DNA of 64,000 nucleotides from Elysia chlorotica. Lineage: Eukaryota > Mollusca > Gastropoda > Plakobranchidae. Below the pieces are notes generated by a model. That model was not told the DNA's origin and searched no databases. It saw nothing but the letters and a program-made list of their open reading frames with translations. The position numbers and the translations under genes were made by a program. This document shows, piece after piece, positions 11,816 through 23,912 of the stretch (within the stretch, counting starts at the first letter, position 1; each line of letters opens with the position of its first letter). The stretch lies in assembly GCA_003991915.1 (NCBI GenBank), contig RQTK01000526.1:249740-313739 (forward strand). The letters run 5' to 3'.

Positions 11816-12596
11816 GTTTTTATTGTCCTTGATGCTTTTCTTGTCCAAAATAATGGAAAATAGAGATTTGGTTAAAACATGTGCTAGGATTTTTAAAATA
11901 TAGCCTACCTATTTCATGTTAAATTTAGCCACGTCAAAATTATTTCTGTCCAATTTCGACCCCTACTGGTTGGATCGGTGTTAGTATAATGTGACCAGAT
12001 GCGAGAGGAGTCATGGTTTCCTCGCACTGTCTCTGTGTGGCACAGCACATAATAATGTTACACGTTAGTCTTGGGCCCCGTCCACAATATAGTCTATGTA
12101 GTGCTAACGTCGAACGCGTAGTAAAAAAAAATTAAGTCTCTATGTGGTACAAAAATGTCAGACATCAGTTTGGGGACCCGAAACTTCCTGACAATGGGTG
12201 TTAAAAAACGAACTTACCAAACCAAACAAATTCCTTCTCGATACCCAACCCCCAAACCCTCACAGTGTGTGACCAGGCCTCTAACCAGTGCGTCAACGGG
12301 TTCTGTGAGCTTCAGGCCGCCAACCAGCAACTGGGCTGTACCTGCTTCAACGGCTTCATCAAAGATCCGGCGAGTCCTCTGGTTTGCCATCGTGAGCATT
12401 TTTTTTAATCACGAAAAAGTCATACTTTTGCAATGGGTAATATGGGACAGATATACCGAATTTCAAACACAGTCATTGTCACATGATATTAAATCAAATT
12501 GTATCTTATCTCATAAAAAAACGTACTTGTCCTAACCATACTTGCAATGTTTAATATAAAATTATGTATATAATGTGTGTGTGTGTGGTGTATATA

Positions 12597-12630
<34 letters not shown>

Positions 12631-15600
12631 ATGGATTCATATCTGCCAAAATTAATGTGTGTGAAAACCATGAAGATATAACTTAAATGAGTTGGTATAA
12701 AATTAAAGAAGAAAATAAACTTTCTATTCTATACATACCAAAAGTCTTAAAATTAAACCAAGGGACAAACGTGAACATTGATTATGTACATATAGTTCTG
12801 TTATTCTCGTACTGTTCGTGTACATGCGCTCTATACAAGGTATTCACATTCACATTATAGTAAGTATTATAGACAACTAGGAAACATGTATTTAAATAAA
12901 TAACAACGAAAGCAAACTTAACATGTCTAAACTGTCAACAACGTCATCATAATGTATGACATCTGGAGGTTTTGGGGTGCCAAGTGTCAGTCAAAAATAG
13001 CTTACGCTTTGGCCAAAATGAAATTAAAGCTTACATGCGTAAGTATTAGATGTTGCAAAGATTTATTCATATCACTGATGTTATAATTAAAGCATTCAAT
13101 CACAAGTAATTTAACACAAAGATCATGAATGTTCAAAGCTTATCTGATAAGTTACCAAATTAAACTTAAGAGCACACAACTCAGAAAAAAACAAGAATAA
13201 TAAACACAAATTACGTGTCGCCTGAACTTCAAGGTTTCTTCATAACAGTAAATAGGTGAATGAAAAATGATTCCCTCATTTATTCAATGACAATTGCACC
13301 CATTAAATCAGTGCACCATTATCAATCATATCGACAATTTACATAATTTTAGCCGAGTATTTCTTATTATGCAATGCAGGTAACTACTGCAAATAGAACT
13401 TTTTTTTATTAAAGGCAATCATTATGAGAACGTACCAAGGTTAGTGACAAGGACCTTAGCTTGTGACTAAGGCTGATGATGAATGACAGACAATGCTGTC
13501 TCAATCCTAGACCATAATAATCTTCTATGTGTTCAGAAAACATACAAGCAGAGCAAAATAACAACAACAGGTGGATTCACCTAAGACACGATGGCCAACA
13601 CGGATTTCCGCATAATTAGGAGTTGATGTTTCGTGTATGGTGTGTTCCGATTGGAGCAATGATTCGTGTCGAGATGATTTCGAAATGAGGCCCAAAATAT
13701 ATACATGTAGTATGAATGGGAAATAACAATAACAAAAGCGATCGGTTAACACTTGGCGAATACTTATGCGATGCAACCATTATTCGATGCGATTTCTTTT
13801 GAACATTGTACTCAAACCATGTAAGTGGAGCCATCTATTTCCACTAAAACCGCACAGTGAATCGTGAAAATCGTGTAGTAGGTAGTAAAAGGCTTTTAGC
13901 AATGAAAATATTATTACCTGTATTAACCATATGAACACTAATAACAAAAAGGGATCATAATAATAATTAGGCAACACATAACTTCAACCTATTGTCGCCC
14001 TGCAGCCATCCCGCCATGTAACCTGATGCCCGGCGCCCCTGACCAGCAATGCCTGAACGGATGGTGTCAGATGCTGTACAACGGAAATTTCGGCTGTCAG
14101 TGCAAACAGGGCTTCCAGTTGAGTGTGACCAACCCGAACATCTGCGAAAGTAAGTGTCCACTAGACTGACTGATTTTACGTGATTTTTTGTGGGACTTTA
14201 CACCCGAATTTGGTCAAAAAATCAGGTTACATTGATGTCTCTGATAAATCTAAATTGTTTCAAATTAACGCCTAAAAAGTTTGCAACGGTTAAAATAAAT
14301 TAACCAAAGATGCAATTATAAAGTATGTTCCAAACTCACGTTATAAATTCTATAGTTCTAGTCAAACATGATTTTGACATGAGGAATTTAGTTCAGAACG
14401 GACTCTTATGTGAATGTGCGTCATTACAACATTCCAATCTATTTTCGTATCACTCAAAGTTTTACTCCATAGAAGGCCAATCGGCTTTTTTTTCTGCTGC
14501 CATAAAGAGTAATACACTGTACTAGAGGTTCCATGACATAAATTCTCTTTGTGTCATACCAGTAAGTGTTTAAATAAAATTTAAAGACACGCTTGAACGA
14601 AATCGACCCTTCTGGATCAAATGTATTCTGATATGCAATATTTTTTGGGGGAGGGGGGGGGCTCATACGTTGCAGTTGACGGATGTCTTTATGAGAACCG
14701 GGTTAAATTTGTGATCAATTATGAAATGTGTGATCTTCAAAGACAGAACTGATACAATGTATCACTAACGGTACAAATACAATCATTTACATGTACTGTG
14801 AAACAACACATCGTCCTAAAATGTTGGTTTTTGTCTTCATTCTTCCCCTGAATATCTAGGTCCTCTATCTATGTTATAACCAATGCGCCAAAAAAAAAAG
14901 AATCACTATTTCAACAGTATTATACAATTTAGGCATATCTTTTCAACTTTATCTGCATGCACAAGGCGATTTAGGCAACATGTGTTTGTCACTCATCAAT
15001 TCCTTGAAACTCCAGGGTCTCTATCGATTTTGTAATGACAAACCCCCTTTAAAAATGCATCATTAGTTCTGCACGTAATATCAAACGCAAGCCCATCTTT
15101 TCACCTTCATCTTCACGCTTAAAGCGGTTAAGATAATTCGGGTATGTGACTCTATTGTCCCTATCAATTCCCGCCAGACATCGACGAGTGCACTCAGGGT
15201 ACGAGCAACTGTCCGTCCTCGGCGTGCATCGATATGCCAGGGGACTACATGTGCTCAGCATGCTACCCTGGCTACACGCTCTCGGCCGCCGGGAAATGTC
15301 AATGTAAGTTTTAATTTGAGTTGAATCGGTTGCTTAACGTCCAACGTCAACATCATATGGGCTACTTAATCAACGGGTTTGAAGACTAATATCTGGAATT
15401 TTGCGCGCTGCCACTTAGAGACATGAGGATATCATGACTCCTGTCTCAGCCGATCACACACTGGCAGCGACCCAACCAGTAGGGGACACACAAAAAAGTT
15501 AGACCCATCATGGGTTCCGAATCAAGGACCTCCCAATGAGGGGACCAAAGCTCTACAAATTTAGCCAGTTTCTCCACCCTATGGGTGAGATAAACTACAC

Positions 15601-16068
15601 GGTGTCTCTTTTGTTATGAAAAAGAATGTAGCCTTTAATTAAGAACAAGTGAGGGAGGTGGATATATTGCGGGGGATAAGATCAACGAGGAGGCACTGAG
15701 GTGGATTCATAATATAATGCGATAAAGATAATCTTTTGTAAGATGTTTTAAATGGATCGTATGTACATGAAAATAAATGTATACCATTACGCAATGAACT
15801 GATATCTTGCATTTTATCGTGCGTTTTGAGATCAATGCATCTGTAAATACTGTCAATACGAATGTAAAACATAGAGTATGCTGTCCACCCCAACGATTAC
15901 AGGTAAATGTATAATGTAGCCTACTACATGTAGTTAAAAGCCATTCCTATAAAACTCGCCATTTTTCTTTATCAACTAGCTTCGTATGGCGCCAATGGTG
16001 CACAACAGACATGGCAAGAACCCAACCCGTGGCTTTGGGCATGGATGTGGGACTCGATGCTCTTCTAG
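11384..16068 (+). CDS. Small secreted three-EGF-module protein with tryptophan-rich C-terminal tail (unrecognised)
   Basis: Five exons (11384-11456, 12266-12391, 14006-14149, 15178-15303, 15980-16068), all with GT-AG borders and all joined in phase 1, give 185 aa. Residues 1-24 are a signal peptide with a hydrophobic LIVLAVCVLSMVI core. Three modules follow, each on its own exon and each with six cysteines in EGF spacing, about 26-65, 70-113 and 119-155. The third opens with NIDEC, the calcium-binding EGF signature. The last exon encodes 29 residues ending in TWQEPNPWLWAWMWDSMLF, with five Trp. Symmetric phase-1 exons are typical of shuffled extracellular modules. The coding exons are GC-richer than the introns. 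A role in secretion or adhesion follows from the modules; ligand and receptor are unknown. I do not recognise an orthologue. The last exon's acceptor is the least certain join. Confidence 0.85.
11700..11816. repeat. (TTA)n trinucleotide repeat in an intron
   Basis: TTA/ATT array with a few interruptions, in the first intron of the EGF gene. It gives poly-Asn or poly-Ile frames that are not genes. Confidence 0.97.
11941..12120 (+). mobile_element. tRNA-derived SINE, head missing
   Basis: Family body from TTTCTGTCCAATTTCGACCC through CCTACTGGTTGGATCGGTGT, TAGTATAATGTGACC, GTCTTGGGCCCCGTCCACAA and TAGTGCTAACGTCGAACG. Inserted in the first intron of the EGF gene. A further fragment, ATGTCAGACATCAGTTTGGG, lies at about 12155-12174. 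Confidence 0.85.
12571..12628. repeat. (TG)n microsatellite
   Basis: GT/TG dinucleotide repeat with a short interruption (GTGTATATAATG), in an intron of the EGF gene. Confidence 0.96.
15313..15583 (-). mobile_element. tRNA-derived SINE in an intron
   Basis: Inverted copy directly after the donor of exon 4. It reads GAGTTGAATCGGTTGCTTAA, CGTCCAACGTCAACATCA, CTCCTGTCTCAGCCGATCAC, CGACCCAACCAGTAGGGGAC and an eroded tRNA-like head (GTTCCGAATCAAGGACCTCC). Confidence 0.88.
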
Positions 16069-16281
16069 ATCTACTTCCTGCACTGCACCACAAAGCATGT
16101 ACTCTGAAACGTGCATATAGAGCAAATCCTGGGATAATTAAGACAATGAGATGATGAGCATGGTGCAGTTCGGTCTCTATCTCTATTTTTAACAAGACTG
16201 GTATTTCAAATACATGTATGAATTTCTTTATGAGACACTCTAACTCTAAGTTTTGTAGCACTTACTAAGTCTGGAAAAAAA

Positions 16282-16287
16282 AATAAA
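16282..16287 (+). terminator. Candidate polyadenylation signal of the EGF gene
   Basis: AATAAA lies 214 bases after the stop codon, within an A-rich stretch. Position fits a short 3' UTR; use is inferred. Confidence 0.5.
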
Positions 16288-16571
16288 ATGAGATTTAATG
16301 TTGTGAACCACTACCATAAAATTGTGTTTTGTTCATTTCATGATTATTTTATTCGAGTGAGTTTTGTTCTTTTTTTTTTTCTTGTTATTGTGATTGACTA
16401 CTGGGTAATAAGATAAGATAAATGGAAACTTAGTGTGTACTGTAAATGCACAATGGTGGTTGGAACATTCAGCACAGATAAACACAATTCATAATCATGT
16501 AACAACAACAACAATGTTAATGATAATAATAATAATAATAATACACATGACAGATAAAGATCTAGATTCAT

Positions 16572-16765
16572 GTTGTAACGTCCAGCATCAGCAACTAGTC
16601 TATGTTGCATGTGAATCTGCGGGACGGAATACTCGAGTCTTTATCGCTCATTATAGTGATACCGACACCCAACCAGTAAGACAAACCACAGCTGCCACAG
16701 TGGAGCTCAAACTCAGGCCTCCTGCTTTGGAAGGCAACGCTCTATACCCATTGCTAACATGCTCC
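16572..16765 (-). mobile_element. tRNA-derived SINE, old copy
   Basis: Inverted and diverged: TGTAACGTCCAGCATCAGCA, TATAGTGATACCGACACCCA, ACCAGTAAGACAAACCAC, then the head remnant GGCCTCCTGCTTTGGAAGGC and AACGCTCTATACCCATTGCT. Confidence 0.75.
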
Positions 16766-17841
16766 TTAATCATGGCAGTGATAACGTACATATACGAGCA
16801 ACATGGTATGAAAAATTATAACTGGATAAAAAAACAGAAAATATTTCAGATGGTTGAAGTATGCATTTTAAAGCTGTTGGTTTTACAGATTGTAAATGTA
16901 AAGATGATGTTTTTTTTTTAAATTGACACAATCATGTGGTTTCTGCACTGATTAGGTAAATAAATATTAAAAACTTTAAAATTTCTAATCTTACCCCCTC
17001 ATCATGTGGAAATAACAAAAAGTATTTATAAAGACATTCAAAAATGAAAAAAAATCCAATATGTATCAAAAGATACTTTTATTCAATTAATATGTTTAAT
17101 TACACAATAATTTACTTGGACAAACAAAATATTCAAATTCTGATAAAAAAAAAAAAATTAAAAAAATAAAAAGACAATGTGAAAAGTCAAAAACGTTAAT
17201 TTTATATTATTTTCTCTCAACAACTTTGTTTGATATTTACTAGGGGAGGAGTGGAACAAGAAAACTAAACTCTCTGCAACTGCATCGGCAATCATACAAA
17301 ATCTATATGACTGAAAATCACATTTTTTTTTCTTTCTAATTTTAAATCCTCAACAACATCTATAACAATCTCAGGGCAGTGAACACAATTGTGGGTCAAT
17401 ATATAAACATGGATATAATATGATAATAACAGTCCTTCCTTATGTTGCATTAATGGGCATGTTTTTGAGAGAAGAAACAATACTGGATACCATCTTCCAA
17501 ACAAGGGTTTAACAATCTAAATAGATATGGAACATTTTTGTTATGCCGTGATCTTGAAAGAAATATTTTGTTTTAGACAATGAAATAAAACCAAAAACAC
17601 AGACTCTGTCCAAAACTATTAGGGAAAAAGATGAAAAGGTAGAAAGAATTTTTTTTCCCCTAAGATCCAAAACATTAAGCCTTGTATCCGACAATTTCTG
17701 TAATGCAGGTATGTCAATAAGCAACATCTGAGATAACATTATGATAGGCAATAGACCACTTAATTCATTTTAGGTGTAAGTTGGATAGTTGGTATCTTAA
17801 CAGAAGTCTAAATCATACATTAACTAGAAAGCAGGTGTCAA

Positions 17842-17950
17842 ATTTATGTGCTGCCATACAGAAACAGTATGGGGATACCATGACTTGTGTCAGTCAGTCA
17901 TATCATTATGACACCCATCCAACCAGTAATGGGACAAATCCAACATATAA
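17842..17950 (-). mobile_element. tRNA-derived SINE fragment
   Basis: TTTATGTGCTGCCATACAGA, GGGGATACCATGACTTGTGT and ATCCAACCAGTAATGGGACA match the central body in inverted orientation. Both ends are lost. Confidence 0.7.
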
Positions 17951-18327
17951 AATTGCCACAGTTGTAGGATCAAACATAGATGCTGTGACTTCAACCATAG
18001 ACATAAATCCAACCATAAACGATTGGTTCAGTTATTTTTGTGGACTCTAACCCTAACACTTAGCGACCTCTTTTCTGCTATATCTCACAAACCAAGAGCT
18101 TTTCACATCCGAGCTCAAACAATAAAGCCAGAGGTCTACCTTCTCTCCCTTATTTTTTTATTGATTGCAAAATCTTTGTGCAAACAATAAAGGGTGAACA
18201 CATACACTAACACATAAAAGGCACTTGCGACTCAGAGTCTTGATAGGTTTAAATCAACTATTTGAAAGCACATCTACATCTGGACTTTTATTTTACTTTA
18301 ACCTACTCTAGCTAAACATCTTACACA

Positions 18328-18454
<127 letters not shown>

Positions 18455-18517
18455 ACTCTCTCTCTTACTTACATTATTTATCATCTCTTTGGTTTCCTAG
18501 GAATCCAATACTGTGAC

Positions 18518-18690
18518 AGGTGCCAAGACTTAAGTCTGACAATTTTGTGTGCTTGTAGCCAGGCAGAAACAAAGTCAGTCACGTTATACTGACACCAACT
18601 CAAACAGTAGGGAACAAGGTGGCATGGTCATGGGATATACCCAGAGACGCCTGATTTAAAGCTACACAATCTACCTCAAAGCTACCCGTA
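18518..18690 (-). mobile_element. tRNA-derived SINE fragment
   Basis: Diverged inverted body: GTGCCAAGACTTAAGTCTGA, CAATTTTGTGTGCTTGTAGC, CACGTTATACTGACACCAAC and CAAACAGTAGGGAACAAGG. It ends 23 bases from the SMARCAL1 stop, so it probably forms part of the 3' UTR. Confidence 0.72.
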
Positions 18691-18713
18691 AATGTCTTAT
18701 GAAGCTCATCCCA

Positions 18714-21700
18714 TTAAATTTGATCATCCCAGTCAAACGATTCTATGGCGGCAAGATCGTCACAGGTGAGAGTTATATCGGAGCCATCAGAACAAGTAGT
18801 GGCACAGTTCTGTTGTTTTGATGCAGTTTCATCAACTTTTATCTTCTTTGAAGGCGCTGCCTGCATAAAGCTTGTGATGCTGGCTTGTCTTTTGCTAGGT
18901 GAAGCTTTCTCTGGTCTTTTGCTTTCATTTATGATATCACAATCTGTTAATAAAAAAAAAATGTATTGAAAAATTAAATATAGGCTGAAGCAAGCGTTCA
19001 AATAACATACAGTACCATTTTTATCATTTTACTTTTAGCATAATATAATATTTGTGAGAATATCTGAATTTGAGAAAATCTGATTTTGTGAAACATCAAT
19101 CTACCATTTTGTAATGTTAAAGCAGAGGACAAAAAAACAAAACAAAAAAATAGGTTTAAATGTTGACATTTTGTTAGTGTTTAAAAATGCCAAACATGTC
19201 CTAAAAACTAGAAACCAAAATGACTGTTAACAAATTTATAAATAGAGCATTTAGTCTCTTCATTTTTAGTGAGATTCTTGTAGATACAAGTAGAAAGACT
19301 CGGCTTCTGTAAGCCAAAGATAGGACAAAGCCAATATCTTGTGTCAAATTTTCAAAGCAAACCTTTTTTATGTAAATGCAAGGGTGAGGAATCAACAATA
19401 ATATGATACATGTAGTTATTATGGATGTGTGCTAACTCAATCTCTACCACATTCAGCAGGATTAATTTTTGAGATGTTGAATCATGTAAGCAGCTGCTGG
19501 AGATAAAAACTTCTCCAGAATGAAACTTAGCTTAGTAAAGATAGCATTTTTCCTCTTTCTACCAATTTATCTAAACCAGTACCTGTGTTTGAGGATGCTT
19601 TGATGTTGTCACTGTCACAAGTTGATGATGGAATGGTTGTCTCAATAAAGTCAGAGCTGAACATATCCAGAAGAGTACTCTGAGTTGGGTCCTAAAGAGT
19701 TACAAAAAATGTATTTGAAGAGTATGCTTTAAAATTCAAACAAAATCTTTAATATGCCCTTGTTTGTGTGGAAGTGGGTGGGTGGATTGGGAGAGTAGAG
19801 TAAGGAAATACTAAACCTCAAATGTATGATTTCAAAAACATCATCCTTTAAAAAATTTCACACAAATCAACAAACAGTAAGAACCTTAAAGTATAAGAGC
19901 TTCTTGATTAATATTTTTGTCTGAGATTTGATAATTATAAAGATAAAAATTTTTAACTGTAGTAATTTTAAAATTAATTGAAAAAAAGAAGTAATTATCT
20001 GTTTTATTACATTAGATTTCAAGAACGGATTGGACATATATCAGAAACATAAACCAAAACACTAAATGAGGTCTTTTTCAAAGGGTAAGTAACAAGACTA
20101 GGCTCACTTACAGTCATAATCTTGGTATCAGCCTCTGAGAAGTCATCCTTCGTGAGTCCAGCTTTGCCAAGCACATCCAGTTTGCCCTGAACAAGGGGCC
20201 TAGAAAAACAAGAACATTAAAATCATCATTACTTGTTGGTCTGGTTGGTTTGCTTCTTAACATCCAATGTCGCCAGCTAGGCTATATTGTTGATGGGTCC
20301 AAAGACTAACATCTGAAAATTTTAGATACTGGCACACAGAGAGAGTGTGGGATACAAAGGTTCCTTTCTTGGCCGATCACATTGGCACAGAAGCAAGAAA
20401 TAGGGACTTTTTTATCTAATACATACTTATTTGAAAACTTGAAAACTGCGAGCTTTAATTTTAATTCATTGAAATCTTATATTAGAAATGAAATTAATTT
20501 CATAGAAATTGGAAAATGCATATAATCATTTAATTACAACATCTCATCAAATAACTAGTCTGCTATCCCCTTAATCTACAATTATAACTATACGTAAATG
20601 AAAAGATATTAATTTTACATCTATTCTTGGTAGGTAATACTAAGCGCAGACCAAAACTAAGAAAGCGACTTCAAATCCTTAAAGCAATATATCGAGTTTT
20701 TGCTATGATATAAGGCTTTTACACTGAAATGTCATCAGACTCCTTTGCTTGTGCTGATCTGCAGATTGTTGCAGCAAGGTGTTTAAACTCTCCTCTGTAC
20801 TTGGCAACTTTGCTTAGACGTTTGAGATCCCTTCCTGTGTTTAGTTTATGTTGTCAGTGAGTGTGTTTTAGTCTTTGGAAGTCTTGTCCGAGTGTTAAGA
20901 CAATTGATGTTTTGGTCTCCAATTTTTGTGTGGGAGGTGAATCAAAATATGCCCAGATGTCTTGCATTAAAGTAAGAATGAAAAGTCTCTATCTCAGTTC
21001 TAAATCAGTACCTTATTATGTACAATAACGCCCCCCTCCTCCCTATTTTTTCCAATGCCTTAATTTTTTCCACTAACAGCTCTCACTGGTTTTATTTGGT
21101 CTAATTAAAATTAGGTCTTACCAGATGTAATCATCTGCTGTGCCTTGGGCCACCAAATATTGAACACTCACAGAATCTTTCTGACCAATGCGGTGGGCAC
21201 GATCTTCTGCTTGAACCAGGAACTTTTTGTTGGGGGGGTTTTAAATGAAATTTTGCATTACTATAGCTGCAGCTTTCCCTAATATAGCTCAAAGCTCTTT
21301 TCAATAATAACAGTTACAAAACAGAAAGGATAACCGCTTAAAGATTAGCAATGATTCTTTTTTTACATCATTTTATCAAGGTCATTGAACAATTACGCAG
21401 GAAAGACAAGTATTCACCGTTTTTCAAGTTTCATAAAGAAACCATGATTATTTAAAACTGGTTTTTATAATGGATAACTCACTAAATAAAAAAAGTTAAT
21501 AGATAAGAAAAGCTCAAATGTTAAAAAAAAAAAGAAAAAGAACAAAAATACACTGGAAGTGTATTTGCATAAATTTTTTGGTAAAACATTTGAGGACATA
21601 ATTAGAGACAGTTTTGAATACTGAATTATGCATTCAAATATTGTAAACTATAGTAAAATATTTAGGACCTGTTATCCAGTTCCTTTCCCAGTCAAAATAT

Positions 21701-23782
21701 CTAAATTGCTGCATTAGGGACTGTACTTACCCCTGGATTCCAGAAAAGCTCAGCAAAGACAACAATGTTGCCAGCAGAAAGGTTCAATCCAGCATTTGCT
21801 GCAGTGATGGACAGAATTGCAAGTCGATAGTCTTCACAGGTTTGAAATTTTTGGCAAAAATGATTTCTTTGCTCTGATGTTGTTGTTCCATCAATACGTA
21901 TGTAGTTGAGTTTGGATGTCTACAAAACAAACAAAAAAAGAAAAAAGAACAGATTATTGAAACGTGTGATATTACTGAAAGTATGAATACCATAAACACA
22001 GAATTGATTATAAAAAAAAATTAAATTCATAAAATTATATTTTGTTCAAATATTCCGGAAATTGTTAACTAGTTACACAAAGTACGTGACTCTACAATAA
22101 TCAATGATACTTCAGCATGTCACACACCAAAATGGCAAAATTAGACTTTGACTATCATCAACTTTGAATGAGATCACTTTTTTTTATTGTGTGACTTAAT
22201 AACGAACATTACAAACCAAATCAAACAACCAGGAGTACTTCTCTCTTTTTCAATGAATGGTGCTGATTAAAAATAATTTTTGCTTAGACAAAGTCCTAGT
22301 TCCTCTTACCTTTTTTATACCTCTAAGGATAAATTAAGTTATTCATGTTTTAAAAAATCTCTTTTAATATGTCATACAAAGAAATTATGCTGATTTAATT
22401 GCAGAAAAAGGACAACTAGCTGACTTTTGTTTTGCATGTGAAAATATGGTAAACTTTAATATAAATCACAGTTTACCCTTGAATTGATGCAATCCTCTAT
22501 AGCGTCCAACATCTCACGATGATGAGCAAACACCAAAATTTTTTTGTCTGATTCTAAAAGGTCAAGAATGTACTCTCTGGGAATAAAAACATGAAGTTTA
22601 ATAATAAGAAAAAAGAATAATAACAATATAAACGAAGCCAATATTATATCCCTCAAAGAAATTGAAGGACTAAAAAGATGGTGGGAAAAAAATTACTCCT
22701 AAAAAGTATGATATAATTTTCTCAGCCCTGTATACCAGTTGCATGAAAAGTTTTGGTATAATGGGGAAAGCTCTATCTGTCATCAACTAGGCTATAAGTA
22801 ATAACACAGATAGGAGTGTGTGATGTCCAACCTGCCCTATGTCATCAAGCGATGGATAAACAAAAAAGGCAAACTTTAATGCAGATTGGTGACTTCTACA
22901 TCCCTACCTCCTGTTGATAAATGCAAATTGATGCTTTGCAATGCTGACATCAACTGTGTATTATGCAATTTATCTCAACTTGAAAAATCATTACTGGACA
23001 CCAGTATAAAAAAAAGTTGCTAATATCCATTAAACCAACCAATAAAATCAATGGCAATAGTCATTGTATTGAGTAAGTGAAAACGGAAGTACCATATGAT
23101 CATAAGGCATAATTTGACAGACACACTGGCGTAATAAATTACACCTAAACCGTAATGTTGGCAGGTCTGAAGGAAGTTATTGTTGATATTTTTCTTCAGT
23201 CCAATGATCTCTGAGCTTCCGCCCTTTTGCCTAGAGCCATTTAGAAAAAGGCAGCACTTCTTTGTAACTGTATTAGGGTTGAACACAAGGAAGCCAAGAT
23301 GTTGTTGAATTGAGTTGGTTTAACGTCCAACGTCTGCACTACATAAGCTATATTGTGGACGGGCCCCAAGACGGACGTCTGTCAATTTTATGTGCTGTCA
23401 CACACGAGGCAGGACGGGAATACCACGACTCCTGTCTCAGACGGTCACAATAAACTGAAACCTACCTAATCAGTAGGGAGCTACCCAAGGGCTAATCCCC
23501 CACCCCCCGCCCCCCGGAAGCCAAGATACATTGCTTTTATGTTCGTTGATTTCTGTATACTTCACCTGACAGCTGACATCTTAGCACGAGCAGTCTCTTG
23601 AAAATATTGCAGCAATGCACCTCTTTTTTCTTGACCCTTAAATTTACAGAAAAATAAATGGAAAAGACAAAAATAGATGAAAGATATTAAAAAAAGGATA
23701 AAATCTGTGTGTTTGTGCATAAATGTATGTGTACGAGGAAGGGAGGGAGAGAGGGAGAGACATAGATAGAGAGAGAGAGGGG

Positions 23783-23823
<41 letters not shown>

Positions 23824-23861
23824 GAGGAGGGAAGGGAGAAATAGAGGAGGGGAGGAGAGAG

Positions 23862-23912
<51 letters not shown>

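Noticed and set aside
12214-12399. Minus-strand 61-codon frame
   Set aside because: Shadow of the EGF exon 2 on the other strand.
22760-22835. Possible further SINE remnant in a SMARCAL1 intron
   Set aside because: Only GTCATCAACTAGGCTATA and short pieces match; too little to call.
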